The translations under genes were made by a program, and so were the position numbers. The notes under the pieces are model-generated. The model worked only from the letters and a program-made list of their open reading frames with translations, was not told the origin of the DNA and ran no database searches. Shown one piece after another: positions 1-8,857 of a stretch of DNA of 64,000 nt. This DNA comes from Burkholderia sp. WSM2232 (GTDB lineage Bacteria; Pseudomonadota; Gammaproteobacteria; Burkholderiales; Burkholderiaceae): the NCBI RefSeq assembly GCF_000472545.1, contig NZ_AWZV01000026.1, forward strand, positions 44,695 through 108,694, read 5' to 3'. Within the stretch, counting starts at the first letter, position 1; every line of letters begins with the position of its first letter.

Positions 1-123
1 CAGCACGAAGGTCCCCTTCATCTTGCGCGCGAACGCCCACGGATAAAGCGCGGAGCGGATGTTGCCGAGGTGAATGAAGCCGGTGGGACTGGGTGCGAAG
101 CGGGTGCGAACGGAGGTGGTCAT
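1..123 (-). CDS. gltX: Glutamate--tRNA ligase, N-terminal 41 residues (cut by window edge)
   Basis: The first 41 codons of glutamyl-tRNA synthetase run leftwards out of the window. The N-terminus shows VRTRFAPSPTGFIHLGNIRS, the class I synthetase start in which the HIGH motif appears as HLGN, followed by ALYPWAFARK. The enzyme charges tRNA-Glu with glutamate in the cytoplasm. The start is the ATG at 121-123, nine residues before the conserved APSPTG segment, which is normal for the family. It is divergent from the patatin-like gene. Only the fragment is seen, but the match is unmistakable. Confidence 0.93.
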   Translation of the reverse strand, partial: MTTSVRTRFAPSPTGFIHLGNIRSALYPWAFARKMKGTFVL

Positions 124-510
124 TAGCGTTACTCGAAGACGGGCGCCGGCGCCGGGCAGACAGCGCCTCTGAAGCGCGGCAGCGAACCGTGCCCGGACGG
201 CAGAACGACTGCCATGAATGGACACGAGGGAATAAAAACAAGAGCCGAATTATACCTTTCGCGCGCGGCCGCCCTGCCCTCGTCCAGATGGCTAATCACG
301 GCCCCTTCACGGCGCCTTCACGGCGTCGTCCGGCGCCGCGCGCGACGGTGCAACGTTTCATTACGGCCCGCCGCGGCGGCGCCGCTTTGCATTATGATGT
401 GCGCGCGCTGGGGCCTGCACGCGGCCCGGCGCGGATGGAACCGCCAATTCGGTTGCCTCGCCCTTGCCTGATCGCGGCCGCCTGCGGCGCTCACTGCGTC
501 GCTTACGCCG
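124..510. other. Intergenic region between gltX and the patatin-like gene
   Basis: This 387-bp divergent spacer must carry the promoters of gltX (leftward) and of the lipoprotein gene (rightward). An A/T-rich patch at 229-256 is the most promoter-like stretch. I see no terminator, RNA gene or convincing small gene; frames open across it have Arg/Pro-rich translations typical of GC-rich noncoding DNA. Confidence 0.5.
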
Positions 511-1482
511 TTGCTGGAGAACTCGTTGAAACCTTCGTCGCCTCGTCACGGCCGCCGCCATTTTTCGCTCGCGGCCGCCTCCGCGGTACTCGCCGCCTGC
601 ACCACGGCGGGCAGCAAAACCGACGGCCAGTCGTCGTCGAATAAAGGCACCGCCGCGCCCGCAGCCAATACGCCGCCGCTCGACAAGCCGCAGCGGCCGC
701 TGCGCGTTGCCCTCGCGCTCGGCGGCGGCGCGGCGCGCGGCTTCGCGCACATCGGCGTGATCAAGGCGCTGGAGGCGCGCAACGTTCAGGTGGATCTGGT
801 GGCCGGCACGAGCGCCGGCTCTGTGGTCGGCGCGCTTTACGCGTCGGGCATGAACGGCTTTGCGCTGAACAAGCTCGCGCTCACCATGGACGAAGCGTCG
901 ATCAGCGACTGGGCCATGCCGTTTCGCACGCGGGGCTTTTTGCAAGGCATCGCATTGCAGAATTATCTGAACACCACGCTCAACAACCGGCCTATCGAAA
1001 AGATGGTCAAGCCGCTGGGGGTCGTCGCCACCGACCTGAAAACCGGCCAGCCGATTCTTTTCCAGCGCGGCAACACGGGCGTCGCGGTACGGGCGTCATG
1101 CAGCGTGCCGTCCATCTTCGAGCCGGTGAAGATCGGCGGTCATGAATATGTGGACGGCGGCCTCGTGAGTCCCGTGCCGGCGTCGTTTGCGCGCAAGATG
1201 GGGGCGGACTTCGTGATCGCGGTGGACATTTCGCAGCGCCCTGAAAGCGGTCTCACGGCCAGTTCGTTCGACGTGCTCATGCAGACCTTCACGATCATGG
1301 GCCAGACGATCAAGGCGTACGAGCTCGACAAGTATGCGGACATCGTGGTCCGGCCGAACCTCGCGGCTATGAGCGGCAGCGACTTCTCTCAGCGCAACGC
1401 CGCGATTCTCGCGGGTGAAGAAGCCGTCGCCAGGATCATGCCGGAGTTGCAACGCAAGCTGGCGGCGAGCCGGGCGGCTTAG
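511..1482 (+). CDS. Patatin-like phospholipase, predicted lipoprotein (RssA/YchK-like)
   Basis: A patatin-domain acyl hydrolase expected to cleave ester bonds in phospholipids or similar lipids. The residues seen are the oxyanion-hole stretch GGGAARG (71-77), the nucleophile elbow GTSAG with Ser101, and the dyad aspartate in VDGG (Asp215), so the catalytic Ser-Asp pair is intact. The N-terminus carries an RR pair, a short hydrophobic stretch and a lipobox-like LAAC (Cys30), so it is probably a lipid-anchored envelope protein; cytoplasmic RssA relatives lack this. The start is a TTG at 511; a second TTG at 526 is equally possible. The stop codon lies inside a ten-base tandem repeat. It stands alone, divergent from gltX. 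The natural substrate is unknown. Confidence 0.85.
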   Translation: MLENSLKPSSPRHGRRHFSLAAASAVLAACTTAGSKTDGQSSSNKGTAAPAANTPPLDKPQRPLRVALALGGGAARGFAHIGVIKALEARNVQVDLVAGTSAGSVVGALYASGMNGFALNKLALTMDEASISDWAMPFRTRGFLQGIALQNYLNTTLNNRPIEKMVKPLGVVATDLKTGQPILFQRGNTGVAVRASCSVPSIFEPVKIGGHEYVDGGLVSPVPASFARKMGADFVIAVDISQRPESGLTASSFDVLMQTFTIMGQTIKAYELDKYADIVVRPNLAAMSGSDFSQRNAAILAGEEAVARIMPELQRKLAASRAA

Positions 1483-1530
1483 GGCGGCTTAGGGCGGCTC
1501 GGGGCGGCTGGGGCGAATTAGGGCGGCTCG
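1472..1530 (+). repeat. Ten-base tandem repeat at the stop codon of the patatin-like gene
   Basis: Two exact copies of GGGCGGCTTA (1472-1481, 1482-1491), two variants (1492-1501, 1502-1511), a degenerate unit, and another good copy at 1521-1530. The first unit contains the last codons of the gene, and its TAG stop spans the junction between units 1 and 2. Confidence 0.8.
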
Positions 1531-1642
1531 TGACGGATCAGAGCGGTGTAACGAGGCTCAGCTCGGCTCAGTGCGGTTCAGGACCGAGGGCCGCGCTAAT
1601 CGGCGGCTCTTGAAGTAGCCCACACGCCAGCCGCGCAAACGC

Positions 1643-1676
1643 AAAAAAGCCTGCTTCTTACGAAGCAGGCTTTTTT
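1643..1676. terminator. Bidirectional rho-independent terminator
   Basis: A 15-base arm (AAAAAAGCCTGCTTC) and its exact complement flank a TTAC loop, so both strands end a GC stem in a six-T run. It serves the patatin-like gene from the left and the NlpC/P60 gene from the right, which converge here. Confidence 0.9.
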
Positions 1677-1709
1677 GGTCTGCGCGCCAGAACCGCCGGC
1701 CGGCAAAAA

Positions 1710-2378
1710 TCAGTTATTGCCGCCGATAGTCGCGTTCACGCGCTTGCGCAGATCTTCGCCGCCCTGATACGACGTCTCGATGCGACGCGCGCCGGTGAAG
1801 CGTTTTTCCCAGTAGCCGTCGTCCATGTCGTCGACACGGATCGTGCTGCCCGTGGACGGCGAATGCACGAACTTGTTGTCACCGATATAAATGCCGACGT
1901 GCGAGAAGGTACGGCGCATCGTATTGAAGAACACCAGATCGCCCGGCTTCAGATCGCTCACGCGGACCTTTTCGCCGACGCGGCTCATTTCTTCGGCACG
2001 GCGCGGCAGAGCCATGCCCAACGTGTCCTGGAACACGTAGCGGACAAAACCGCTGCAATCGAGCCCCGAATCCGGCGTATTGCCGCCCCAGCGGTAGCGA
2101 ACGCCGATCATGTTCAGCGCGCCGACCACCACGTCGCCCGCTTTGCCGGCCATGCCGGAGAGGAATGACCGGGCGCCGCTTTCGGTATTGCCGGAGAGCG
2201 CTTGGGTACTGGAGGAAGAGGACGAGGAATTCGCCGTGTTGCTCGGCGAAAAAGAGGCATTCTGATTGAAACTGCTTACTTCGTCGGCGAAAGCGCCGGG
2301 AGCTGCTGCGATCAAGACGCCAATGAACATCCCGGCGACGGCGCGCGTGCAAGCCTGGGTCAGATTTCTGTGCTGCAT
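1710..2378 (-). CDS. Secreted NlpC/P60 (C40) family cell-wall peptidase
   Basis: A 222-residue exported peptidase of the NlpC/P60 class, which cuts peptide stems of peptidoglycan. Residues 1-31 form a signal peptide ending AFA. A Ser/Asn-rich spacer with a seven-serine run (51-57) follows, then the catalytic domain from about 75. The catalytic Cys108 lies in LDCSGFV and the His160 in FSHVGIYIG, with a third polar residue at His172 in VHSPS, so the triad is complete. It looks like a single-domain Spr/MepS-type hydrolase, but there is no lipobox, so it is probably free in the periplasm. It is transcribed alone from a strong promoter at 2432-2460 and ends at the shared terminator. The specific bond cut cannot be told from sequence. 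Confidence 0.9.
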   Translation of the reverse strand: MQHRNLTQACTRAVAGMFIGVLIAAAPGAFADEVSSFNQNASFSPSNTANSSSSSSSTQALSGNTESGARSFLSGMAGKAGDVVVGALNMIGVRYRWGGNTPDSGLDCSGFVRYVFQDTLGMALPRRAEEMSRVGEKVRVSDLKPGDLVFFNTMRRTFSHVGIYIGDNKFVHSPSTGSTIRVDDMDDGYWEKRFTGARRIETSYQGGEDLRKRVNATIGGNN

Positions 2379-2431
2379 TGGTCGGTAGTTTTTGCTAAAG
2401 AATCAGGAGTCTACGGAAAAAAGTTTGGTCG

Positions 2432-2460
2432 ATACTAGCCAGTAAGTATTCACGTGTCAA
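2432..2460 (-). promoter_or_regulatory. Sigma70-type promoter of the NlpC/P60 gene
   Basis: On the minus strand a perfect -35 TTGACA (2460-2455) is separated by exactly 17 bases from TAGTAT (2437-2432), which matches four of six consensus -10 positions. The predicted start lies about 45 bases before the ATG at 2378. This is the best promoter by eye in the window. Confidence 0.75.
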
Positions 2461-2515
2461 AACAAATAGAAAAATACAATCGAGACACGCACCCAATTGG
2501 TGAAAGGGTGAAAAA

Positions 2516-4189
2516 TCAATGGTCCAACGCGGCTTTCAGGAGCTTTCGAGTGTAGGGGTGCGACGCCGTCGCAAAGATCTTCTCAACGTCTCCACTTTCG
2601 ACGATAGAACCGTTTTGCATGACCGCGACGCGATGCGCCATCGCCCCGATCACCGCGAGATCGTGGCTGATGAAAACGAAGCCGAGGTTGTACTTCTGTT
2701 GCAACCCGGCGAGCAGTTTCAGCACTTGCTGCTGGATCGAAACGTCCAGCGCGCTGGTCGGCTCGTCGAGCACCAGAATGCGCGGCTCGACCACGAGTGC
2801 GCGCGCAATGGCTATGCGTTGGCGCTGCCCGCCCGAAAACTCGTGCGGATAGCGCAGCAGCGCGGTGCGGTCGATGCCGACTTCGCGAAGAACGGCAAGC
2901 ACCTTGTCGCGGCGCGCTTGCGGCGACATCTGCGGGCGGTGCAGCGCCAGTCCCTCGCCGACAATCCGCTCGACAGTCTGCCGCGGCGAAAGCGAGCTGA
3001 ACGGGTCCTGAAACACCACCTGCATGTGCGAGCGCAACGCCGTCTGCTCCACGCCGCGGTAGCTGCCCAGCGCCCTGCCCTGAAACTCGATTTCGCCATG
3101 CGCGGTGCGCTGCAGGCCGAGCAGCGCCATGGCCAGCGTCGACTTGCCCGAGCCCGATTCGCCGACAATCCCAAGCGTCTCGCCCTGCCGCACCGAAATG
3201 TTCGCATCGGCGACCGCCCGGAACCGCCCCGAGCGAAACCAGCCGGCAAATCCGGGCAGCTTCGTCTTGAAATCGACGGACACCTCGCGGGCTTCGAGAA
3301 GCACCGGCGCAATAGGCAACACCGGCACGACCGTGCGCTGTGGCCGGCTAGCGAGGAGCCGCTGCGTGTACGGATGCTGCGGCGACTCGAATACCTGCGC
3401 CACCGGTCCGCTTTCGACCAGCACGCCCTTTTCCATGACCGCGATACGCTCGGCAAAATTGCGCACGAGGTTCAGGTCATGGGTGATGAGCAGCACCGCC
3501 ATGCCGCGCTTTGCCGCCTCGTCGCGCTGCAGTTCGAGCAGCAGTTCGACTATCTGCGCGCGAATCGTCACGTCGAGCGCGGTGGTCGGCTCGTCCGCGA
3601 GCAGCAGACGCGGCCGGCACGCCAGCGCCATCGCGATCATCGCGCGCTGCCGCTGCCCGCCGGAGAGTTCGTGCGGGTGACTGTTCACGCGCTTGCCCGG
3701 CTCGGGAATGCCCGTGCGCCCGAGCAGCGCGACCGCGCGCTTGCGGCCTTCGGTTGCCGACACGCCGTCGTGCACGACAATCGTCTCGGCAATCTGGTCG
3801 CCTACCGTGTAGAGCGGATTGAGCGCGGTCATCGGCTCCTGAAAGATCATCGCGATGTCCGAGCCGCGCAGGCCGCGCATCTCGCGCTCGGTTTTGGCGA
3901 GCAGATCCTCGCCGTCGAAACGGATCGAGCCGCTCACCTGCGCGTCGCTCAACAGGCGCAACACCGACAACGCCGTCACACTCTTGCCCGAACCCGATTC
4001 GCCGACGAGCGCGACGCGCTCGCCGCGCCGGATCGTCAGCGTGACGTCGTTGACGGCGACCGTTTCGCCGAAGCTCACATGAAGATGATTCAGCTCCAGC
4101 AGCGGCACCGCAGCCCCTGCTGCCCCACCTTCATGCGGCTGATTCGCTTGCCGTTGCGCTTGCTCTCGCGCTTGCCCTTGCGTGCTCAC
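2516..4189 (-). CDS. yejF: Peptide ABC transporter, double ATP-binding subunit
   Basis: A 557-residue protein with two complete ABC ATPase domains in tandem, the YejF arrangement. Domain 1 has Walker A GESGSGKS at 63-70, signature LSGGQRQR and Walker B LLLADEP. Domain 2 (from about residue 300) repeats GESGSGKST, FSGGQRQR and ILVLDEP. It powers the YejABEF importer at the cytoplasmic face. The start is a GTG at 4189 that overlaps the yejE stop by four bases (GTGA), which indicates translational coupling. It is the last gene of the operon. An apparent alternative is another Opp/Dpp-type ATPase, but the neighbouring genes fix the assignment. Confidence 0.92.
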   Translation of the reverse strand: MSTQGQAREQAQRQANQPHEGGAAGAAVPLLELNHLHVSFGETVAVNDVTLTIRRGERVALVGESGSGKSVTALSVLRLLSDAQVSGSIRFDGEDLLAKTEREMRGLRGSDIAMIFQEPMTALNPLYTVGDQIAETIVVHDGVSATEGRKRAVALLGRTGIPEPGKRVNSHPHELSGGQRQRAMIAMALACRPRLLLADEPTTALDVTIRAQIVELLLELQRDEAAKRGMAVLLITHDLNLVRNFAERIAVMEKGVLVESGPVAQVFESPQHPYTQRLLASRPQRTVVPVLPIAPVLLEAREVSVDFKTKLPGFAGWFRSGRFRAVADANISVRQGETLGIVGESGSGKSTLAMALLGLQRTAHGEIEFQGRALGSYRGVEQTALRSHMQVVFQDPFSSLSPRQTVERIVGEGLALHRPQMSPQARRDKVLAVLREVGIDRTALLRYPHEFSGGQRQRIAIARALVVEPRILVLDEPTSALDVSIQQQVLKLLAGLQQKYNLGFVFISHDLAVIGAMAHRVAVMQNGSIVESGDVEKIFATASHPYTRKLLKAALDH

Positions 4190-5292
4190 TGATTTCCTCC
4201 TGCGCGCATCGCGTCGGAGATGCGGGTGTCGAGCGCGTTACGCAGTGCGTCGCCCATGAAAGTCAGCAGCAACAGCATCGCGACCAGCACCCCGAAGGTG
4301 GACAGCGAGATCCACCACGCGTCGAGATTGGCCTTGCCTTGCGCGAGCAGTTCGCCAAGACTGGGTGTGGGCGAAGGCACGCCCAGGCCGAGAAAGTCGA
4401 GACTGGTGAGCGCGAGAATCGCTCCGCTCATGCGAAACGGAAGGAATGTGATGACCGGCGTGAGGCTATTGGGCAGCACATGCCGCCACATGATTTGCCA
4501 GTTCGACAAACCCATGGCCTTCGCCGCGCGCACATAGTCCTGCTGCCGGTTGCGCAGAAATTCGGCGCGCACGTAATCCGACAACCCGATCCAGCCGAAC
4601 AGCGAGAGCAGCACGATAAGCAGAATGAAACCCGGCTCGAAGATGGACGAGAAGATGATCAACAGATAAAGCTCAGGCATCGCGCTCCAGATTTCTATCA
4701 GGCGCTGCCCGACGATATCCGTACGTCCTCCGAAATAACCCTGGACCGCGCCCGCCGCAATACCGAATATCGTGCCGATGAAGGTCAGCACGAGCCCGAA
4801 TTCCACCGAAACACGAAAGCCGTACAGCAGCCGCGCAAACAGATCGCGGCCGCGGTCGTCGGTGCCGAGCCAGTTCTCGCGCGAAGGCGGTGCGGGGTTG
4901 GGCGCCTTCGAAAAATAGTTGAGCGTGTCGTAGTAGTAATGATTCGGCGGATACACGGCGAAGTTGCCGGGCGCACTGAAACGCTGCCTGATGTAGGGGT
5001 CGAGATAATCCGCCGGCGTCGGAAAATCGCCGCCGAACGTGGTTTCGGCATAGGTGCGAAAAAGCGGAAAATACAAATGCCCGTCGTAGCGCACCACGAG
5101 CGGCTTGTCGTTCGACCACAGCGGCCCCGCCAGGCTTGCCACGAAAGCCGCAACGAACACGATCAGGCTCCAGTAGCCAAGCCGCTGCTGACGAAACCGC
5201 TGCCACACGCGGCGCGCGGGCGAAGGCGAGACGAACGCGCGCGCGGGCTCCACGCGGGCTGCTGCATCGGCTGAGAGGCGGGCTCGATTCAT
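4186..5292 (-). CDS. yejE: Peptide ABC transporter permease YejE
   Basis: The second inner-membrane permease of the YejABEF importer (368 residues). It has an N-terminal membrane segment, a large periplasmic loop with TPADYLDPYIRQRF typical of YejE, and a C-terminal BPD-transport domain with the ATPase-coupling stretch AAKAMGLSNWQIMWRHVLPN. I chose the ATG at 5292 because it shares one base with the yejB stop (TGATG); a longer frame reaching 5343 would overlap yejB needlessly. Translation is probably coupled to both neighbours. Confidence 0.92.
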   Translation of the reverse strand: MNRARLSADAAARVEPARAFVSPSPARRVWQRFRQQRLGYWSLIVFVAAFVASLAGPLWSNDKPLVVRYDGHLYFPLFRTYAETTFGGDFPTPADYLDPYIRQRFSAPGNFAVYPPNHYYYDTLNYFSKAPNPAPPSRENWLGTDDRGRDLFARLLYGFRVSVEFGLVLTFIGTIFGIAAGAVQGYFGGRTDIVGQRLIEIWSAMPELYLLIIFSSIFEPGFILLIVLLSLFGWIGLSDYVRAEFLRNRQQDYVRAAKAMGLSNWQIMWRHVLPNSLTPVITFLPFRMSGAILALTSLDFLGLGVPSPTPSLGELLAQGKANLDAWWISLSTFGVLVAMLLLLTFMGDALRNALDTRISDAMRAGGNQ

Positions 5293-6329
5293 CAGCGCTC
5301 CAGTTGTTCGAATTGGATGCGGGGGTCGACCCACACGTAGCAAAGATCGGAAACGAGCTTTGTCGCAAGACCGATCAACGTGAAGAGATACAGCGTGCCG
5401 AGCACCACTGGATAGTCGCGCCGCACGACCGATTCATACGACAGCAGACCTAGACCGTCGAGCGAGAAAAGCGTCTCGATCAGCAGGCTGCCCGTGAAAA
5501 ATGCGCCGATGAAGGCCGCGGGAAAGCCGACGATCAGCGGCAGCATCGCGTTGCGAAACACGTGTTTCCATAGCACCCGTTTCTCCGAAAGACCTTTCGC
5601 GCGCGCAGTCAGCACATACTGCTTGCGAATTTCGTCGAGGAAGGCATTTTTCGTCAGCATCGTGACGACCGCGAAACTGCCGATCACGGAGGCGGTGATC
5701 GGCAATGCGATGTGCCACAAATAATCGAGAACCTTGCCTACCACACTCAATTGCGCCCAGTTATCCGACGTGAGGTTGCGCAGCGGAAAAAGCTGCAGGA
5801 ACGTGCCCCCGCCGAACAGCACCAGCAGCAGCACGCCGAGCACGAAACCCGGAATGGCGTAGCCGATCAGCACAACGAGACTCGTCGCGACGTCGAAGCG
5901 CGAACCGTTGCGCACGGCTTTGGCAATGCCGAGCGGCACCGAGATCAGATAGGTAAGAAAAAACGTCCATAAGCCGATGCTGATCGACACCGGCAGCTTC
6001 GACACGATCAGCGACCACACGCTCTGATGGCGGAAATAGCTCTGCCCCAGGTCGAACGTCGCAAAGCGCTTGAGCATCAGCATGTAGCGCTCGAGCGGCG
6101 GCTTGTCGAAACCGTACAGCGCCTTCAGTTGCGCAATCTGCTGCGCGTCCACCCCGTTGTGCGAGCGCAGACCGAATGGCACCGCGCCCTCGGCGCCCTT
6201 GCGCAGTTCGTGCTGCATCTGCTCGACAGGGCCGCCAGGCACGAACTGGATCACGACGAAAGTCAGCGTCAACACACCGAGCAACGTCGGAATCATTAGC
6301 AACAGGCGTTTGAGAATGTAGCTCCACAT
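5292..6329 (-). CDS. yejB: Peptide ABC transporter permease YejB
   Basis: The first permease of the oligopeptide-type importer (345 residues). An N-terminal membrane anchor (MWSYILKRLLLMIPTLLGVL) is followed by FVPGGPVEQM, a periplasmic stretch and five further hydrophobic segments, with the coupling loop ARAKGLSEKRVLWKHVFRN near residue 245. Length and order match E. coli YejB. The gene lies 64 bp after yejA, and its stop codon overlaps the yejE start by one base. Confidence 0.92.
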   Translation of the reverse strand: MWSYILKRLLLMIPTLLGVLTLTFVVIQFVPGGPVEQMQHELRKGAEGAVPFGLRSHNGVDAQQIAQLKALYGFDKPPLERYMLMLKRFATFDLGQSYFRHQSVWSLIVSKLPVSISIGLWTFFLTYLISVPLGIAKAVRNGSRFDVATSLVVLIGYAIPGFVLGVLLLVLFGGGTFLQLFPLRNLTSDNWAQLSVVGKVLDYLWHIALPITASVIGSFAVVTMLTKNAFLDEIRKQYVLTARAKGLSEKRVLWKHVFRNAMLPLIVGFPAAFIGAFFTGSLLIETLFSLDGLGLLSYESVVRRDYPVVLGTLYLFTLIGLATKLVSDLCYVWVDPRIQFEQLER

Positions 6330-6393
6330 GGCGGGCGTTCCGTTGCGAGGGCGGTGATTGGATGACTATAGCGCGCGGCTTGCATGCAGCAGA

Positions 6394-8349
6394 TCACTGC
6401 GACTGAGCACGGTTCGCCTGTTGCGGCTGTGCGAACCACCATGTCGACGTGATCCAGCCTTCGGCCCCATAGTACAGGGGCAGTGTTGCCGGCCACGCCA
6501 GCCCGCGCTTGAATGCCACACGGTGCGTCGCGCTGTACCAGTGCGGCACGGCGTAGTAGCCGTGCATCAGCACGCGATCGAGCGCATGCGTCGCATCGAG
6601 CAGTTGCTCGCGCGTCTGCGCCTGCACGAGCGCGCGCAGGATCGCGTCCACCGCAGGCGACTTCAATCCAATCACGTTGTCCGAGCCATGAGTGTCCGCC
6701 GCCTTGCTGCCGAAGCGCTCGATCTGTTCGGAGCCCGGCACCTGCACGTCCGGCATGCGGATAGTCGTGGTGTCGAAGTCGAATGCGTCGAGGCGCTTCT
6801 GGTACACCGCGTAATCGGCGACGCGAAATGTCGCGGTTATCCCGAGCTTCTGCAGGTTGCGGATAAAGGTCGCGACAATCGGCTCCATTTGCGCGGCCGA
6901 ACCCGAGTCGTCGAGTATTTCGAACTGAAACGGTTCGCCCTTGGCATTACGCAGCGCGCCGTCGCGGTAGGTCCAACCGGCCTCTTGCAACAACGCACGC
7001 GCTTGCAGCAGATTCGCGCGCAACGAGCCGGGCGGATCGGTGTCGGGCTGCTTCGGCGGCGGGCCGAACACCGCGGGGTCGAGCTTAGCGCGCCACGGTT
7101 CGAGCAGCGCCAATTCGCCTGGCGACGGCAGGCCCTTTGCCTGCAGATCCGTGTTGGCAAAGAAACTGTCGATGCGCGTGTACTGATTGAAGAACAACTG
7201 CCGGTTCAGCCACTGGAAGTCGAGCGCGAGATCGAGTGCCTTGCGCACGCGCACGTCCTGAAACAGCGGCCGCCGCGTGTTGAGCATGAAGCCCTGCATG
7301 CCCGTGCCGTTGTGTTGCGGGAACACTTTCTTGATGAGCTCGCCGCTGTCGAACTTCTTGCCCACGTCGCGCCGCACCCAGTTGCGCGCCACATATTCGA
7401 CAAGGGCGTCGTATTCGCCGGCCTTGAAGGCCTCGAGCCGCGCGACGCTATCGGAGTACAGCTTGTAGACGATGCGATCGAAGTTGTACATGCCGACGCG
7501 CACTGGCAACGCCGCTCCCCAGTACTCCGGATTGTAGCGATAGGTAATCGTACGCCCGTTGTCGTAGCTTTCGATCAGGTAGGGGCCACTGCCAATCGGC
7601 TTTTCGAACGCCATTTGATCGAATGGAATGCGACTGCCGTCGGGCTTCATCCCCCATTTGCGAGAGAACACCGGCATGCCGCCCGCAAGCAACGGCAACT
7701 CGCGATTGCGTTGCTGGAAATCGAACCGTACCGTGTGCGCATCGACGACAACCGCGCGCGTGATCTGCCCGAAGATCGACATGAATTGCGGCGCGGCCTG
7801 CGGACTCTTGAGCGTGTCGAGCGAGTACTTGACGTCGTCTGCCGTAACGGGGTCACCATTCGAGAAACGCGCACGCGGGTTGATATGGAAGGTGGTCGAC
7901 AAGCCGTCGGCCGCGACCTTAATGTCGTCGGCGAGCAGCCCGTATGCGGAGGCCACTTCGTCGCTGCTGCCCGTCGTCAGACTCTCGAACAGCAGGTCCA
8001 CGCCGGGCGCCGTGTTGCCGCGCAACGTGAACGGATTGAATTTGTCGAAGCTGGTCAGACGGCTCGGATTGGCCAGCACGAGCGTGCCGCCCTTCGGCGC
8101 ATCCGGGTTCACGTAGTCGAAATGCCTGAAGTCCGCCGGATATTTCGGCTCGCCGTATTGCGCGATGGCATGGACCGCGTGAGCCGATGGCGCCGCAAAC
8201 AGACCCGCGGTGACGAGCACACCGCACAGCGCCGCGACGCCTGCTGTGCGCGATGAACCTGACACGACCGCCCTACCGACGCCCGAGAGCCTGCGAACGA
8301 CACGTTGAAGTGCACGAGGCGATGGAACCCGTCGCGAGCCAGTTGTCAT
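6394..8349 (-). CDS. yejA: Peptide ABC transporter periplasmic binding protein YejA
   Basis: A family 5 extracellular solute-binding protein of 651 residues, the substrate receptor of YejABEF. The export signal has an unusually long basic n-region before the core GVAALCGVLVTAGLF and cleavage after SAHA. The mature start AIAQYGEPKYPADFRHFDYVNPDAPKGG is typical of YejA and MppA/OppA relatives. In E. coli YejABEF takes up microcin C, and in Sinorhizobium meliloti it affects tolerance of plant NCR peptides, so this operon may set sensitivity to peptide antibiotics. The start is the ATG at 8349; the frame runs on to 8424, but that extension has no signal-like features. It is the first gene of the operon. 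Confidence 0.9.
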   Translation of the reverse strand: MTTGSRRVPSPRALQRVVRRLSGVGRAVVSGSSRTAGVAALCGVLVTAGLFAAPSAHAVHAIAQYGEPKYPADFRHFDYVNPDAPKGGTLVLANPSRLTSFDKFNPFTLRGNTAPGVDLLFESLTTGSSDEVASAYGLLADDIKVAADGLSTTFHINPRARFSNGDPVTADDVKYSLDTLKSPQAAPQFMSIFGQITRAVVVDAHTVRFDFQQRNRELPLLAGGMPVFSRKWGMKPDGSRIPFDQMAFEKPIGSGPYLIESYDNGRTITYRYNPEYWGAALPVRVGMYNFDRIVYKLYSDSVARLEAFKAGEYDALVEYVARNWVRRDVGKKFDSGELIKKVFPQHNGTGMQGFMLNTRRPLFQDVRVRKALDLALDFQWLNRQLFFNQYTRIDSFFANTDLQAKGLPSPGELALLEPWRAKLDPAVFGPPPKQPDTDPPGSLRANLLQARALLQEAGWTYRDGALRNAKGEPFQFEILDDSGSAAQMEPIVATFIRNLQKLGITATFRVADYAVYQKRLDAFDFDTTTIRMPDVQVPGSEQIERFGSKAADTHGSDNVIGLKSPAVDAILRALVQAQTREQLLDATHALDRVLMHGYYAVPHWYSATHRVAFKRGLAWPATLPLYYGAEGWITSTWWFAQPQQANRAQSQ

Positions 8350-8454
8350 AAGCGCCTTGGTGTCATTGGACAATTCGTGGTGAGGGGATTCTACCCAATA
8401 AATCCACCTGAACCGTAAGCCCACACGGCTGCCAGGCCGACTGGCGAAGCCATG

Positions 8455-8476
8455 AAAAAACCGCCCTTTCGGGCGG
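8455..8476 (-). terminator. Rho-independent terminator of the small secreted-protein gene
   Basis: Reading leftwards, a six-base GC stem (CCGCCC with GGGCGG) around a GAAA loop is followed by six T. It lies 33 bases after the stop codon of the gene at 8510-8857. Confidence 0.85.
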
Positions 8477-8509
8477 CCTCTGTCTTCGCTGATGAATCTT
8501 TGCTGCGGC

Positions 8510-8857
8510 TCAGTGCCAGCCGCGACCGTGATCGTAGTGATCGCGGCGATAGTCGTAACGACCCGGCGGATGATGACGGTACCAGTCGTCGCGCGCCCAG
8601 TAGCGACGGCCGTCCCAATAGCGGTCGCCGTGCCAGCCGATCACGATGGCGGGAGCGCCGTAATAGACGGGCGCGGGCTGGTACACGACCGGCGGCGGAG
8701 GCGGCGGAGGCGGGGCATAAACCGGAGCCGGCGCCACATAGACGGGCGCGGGAATGCCGATATTTACGCCGATGTTGACCCCGCCGGCCATTGCTGCACC
8801 TGACGCGCTCAACGCTGCAGTCCCAAGCAGAAGCAGAACAAAACGAGCGGACTTCAT
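8510..8857 (-). CDS. Small secreted Pro/Tyr-rich protein, function unknown
   Basis: A 115-residue protein with a clear signal peptide (core FVLLLLGTAALSASG, cleavage after AMA at about 24). The mature part starts with a VNIGVNIGIPAPVYVAPAPVY repeat and an eight-proline run. It ends in an aromatic and basic tail rich in Tyr, Trp, His, Arg and Asp (WDGRRYWARDDWY, then HHPPGRYDYRRDHYD). Such proteins are common in Burkholderiaceae and are usually annotated as hypothetical exported proteins; I know of no proven function. It has its own terminator and no operon partner. The His/Asp-rich tail could bind metal, which is only a guess. Confidence 0.75.
   Translation of the reverse strand: MKSARFVLLLLGTAALSASGAAMAGGVNIGVNIGIPAPVYVAPAPVYAPPPPPPPPVVYQPAPVYYGAPAIVIGWHGDRYWDGRRYWARDDWYRHHPPGRYDYRRDHYDHGRGWH

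Noticed and set aside
2519..4192. A 557-codon plus-strand frame exactly opposite yejF
   Set aside because: Length and limits mirror yejF; the product is charged and without motifs, so it is an antisense shadow.
6358..8256. A 632-codon plus-strand frame opposite yejA
   Set aside because: Antisense to a clear binding-protein gene and with no recognisable domain.
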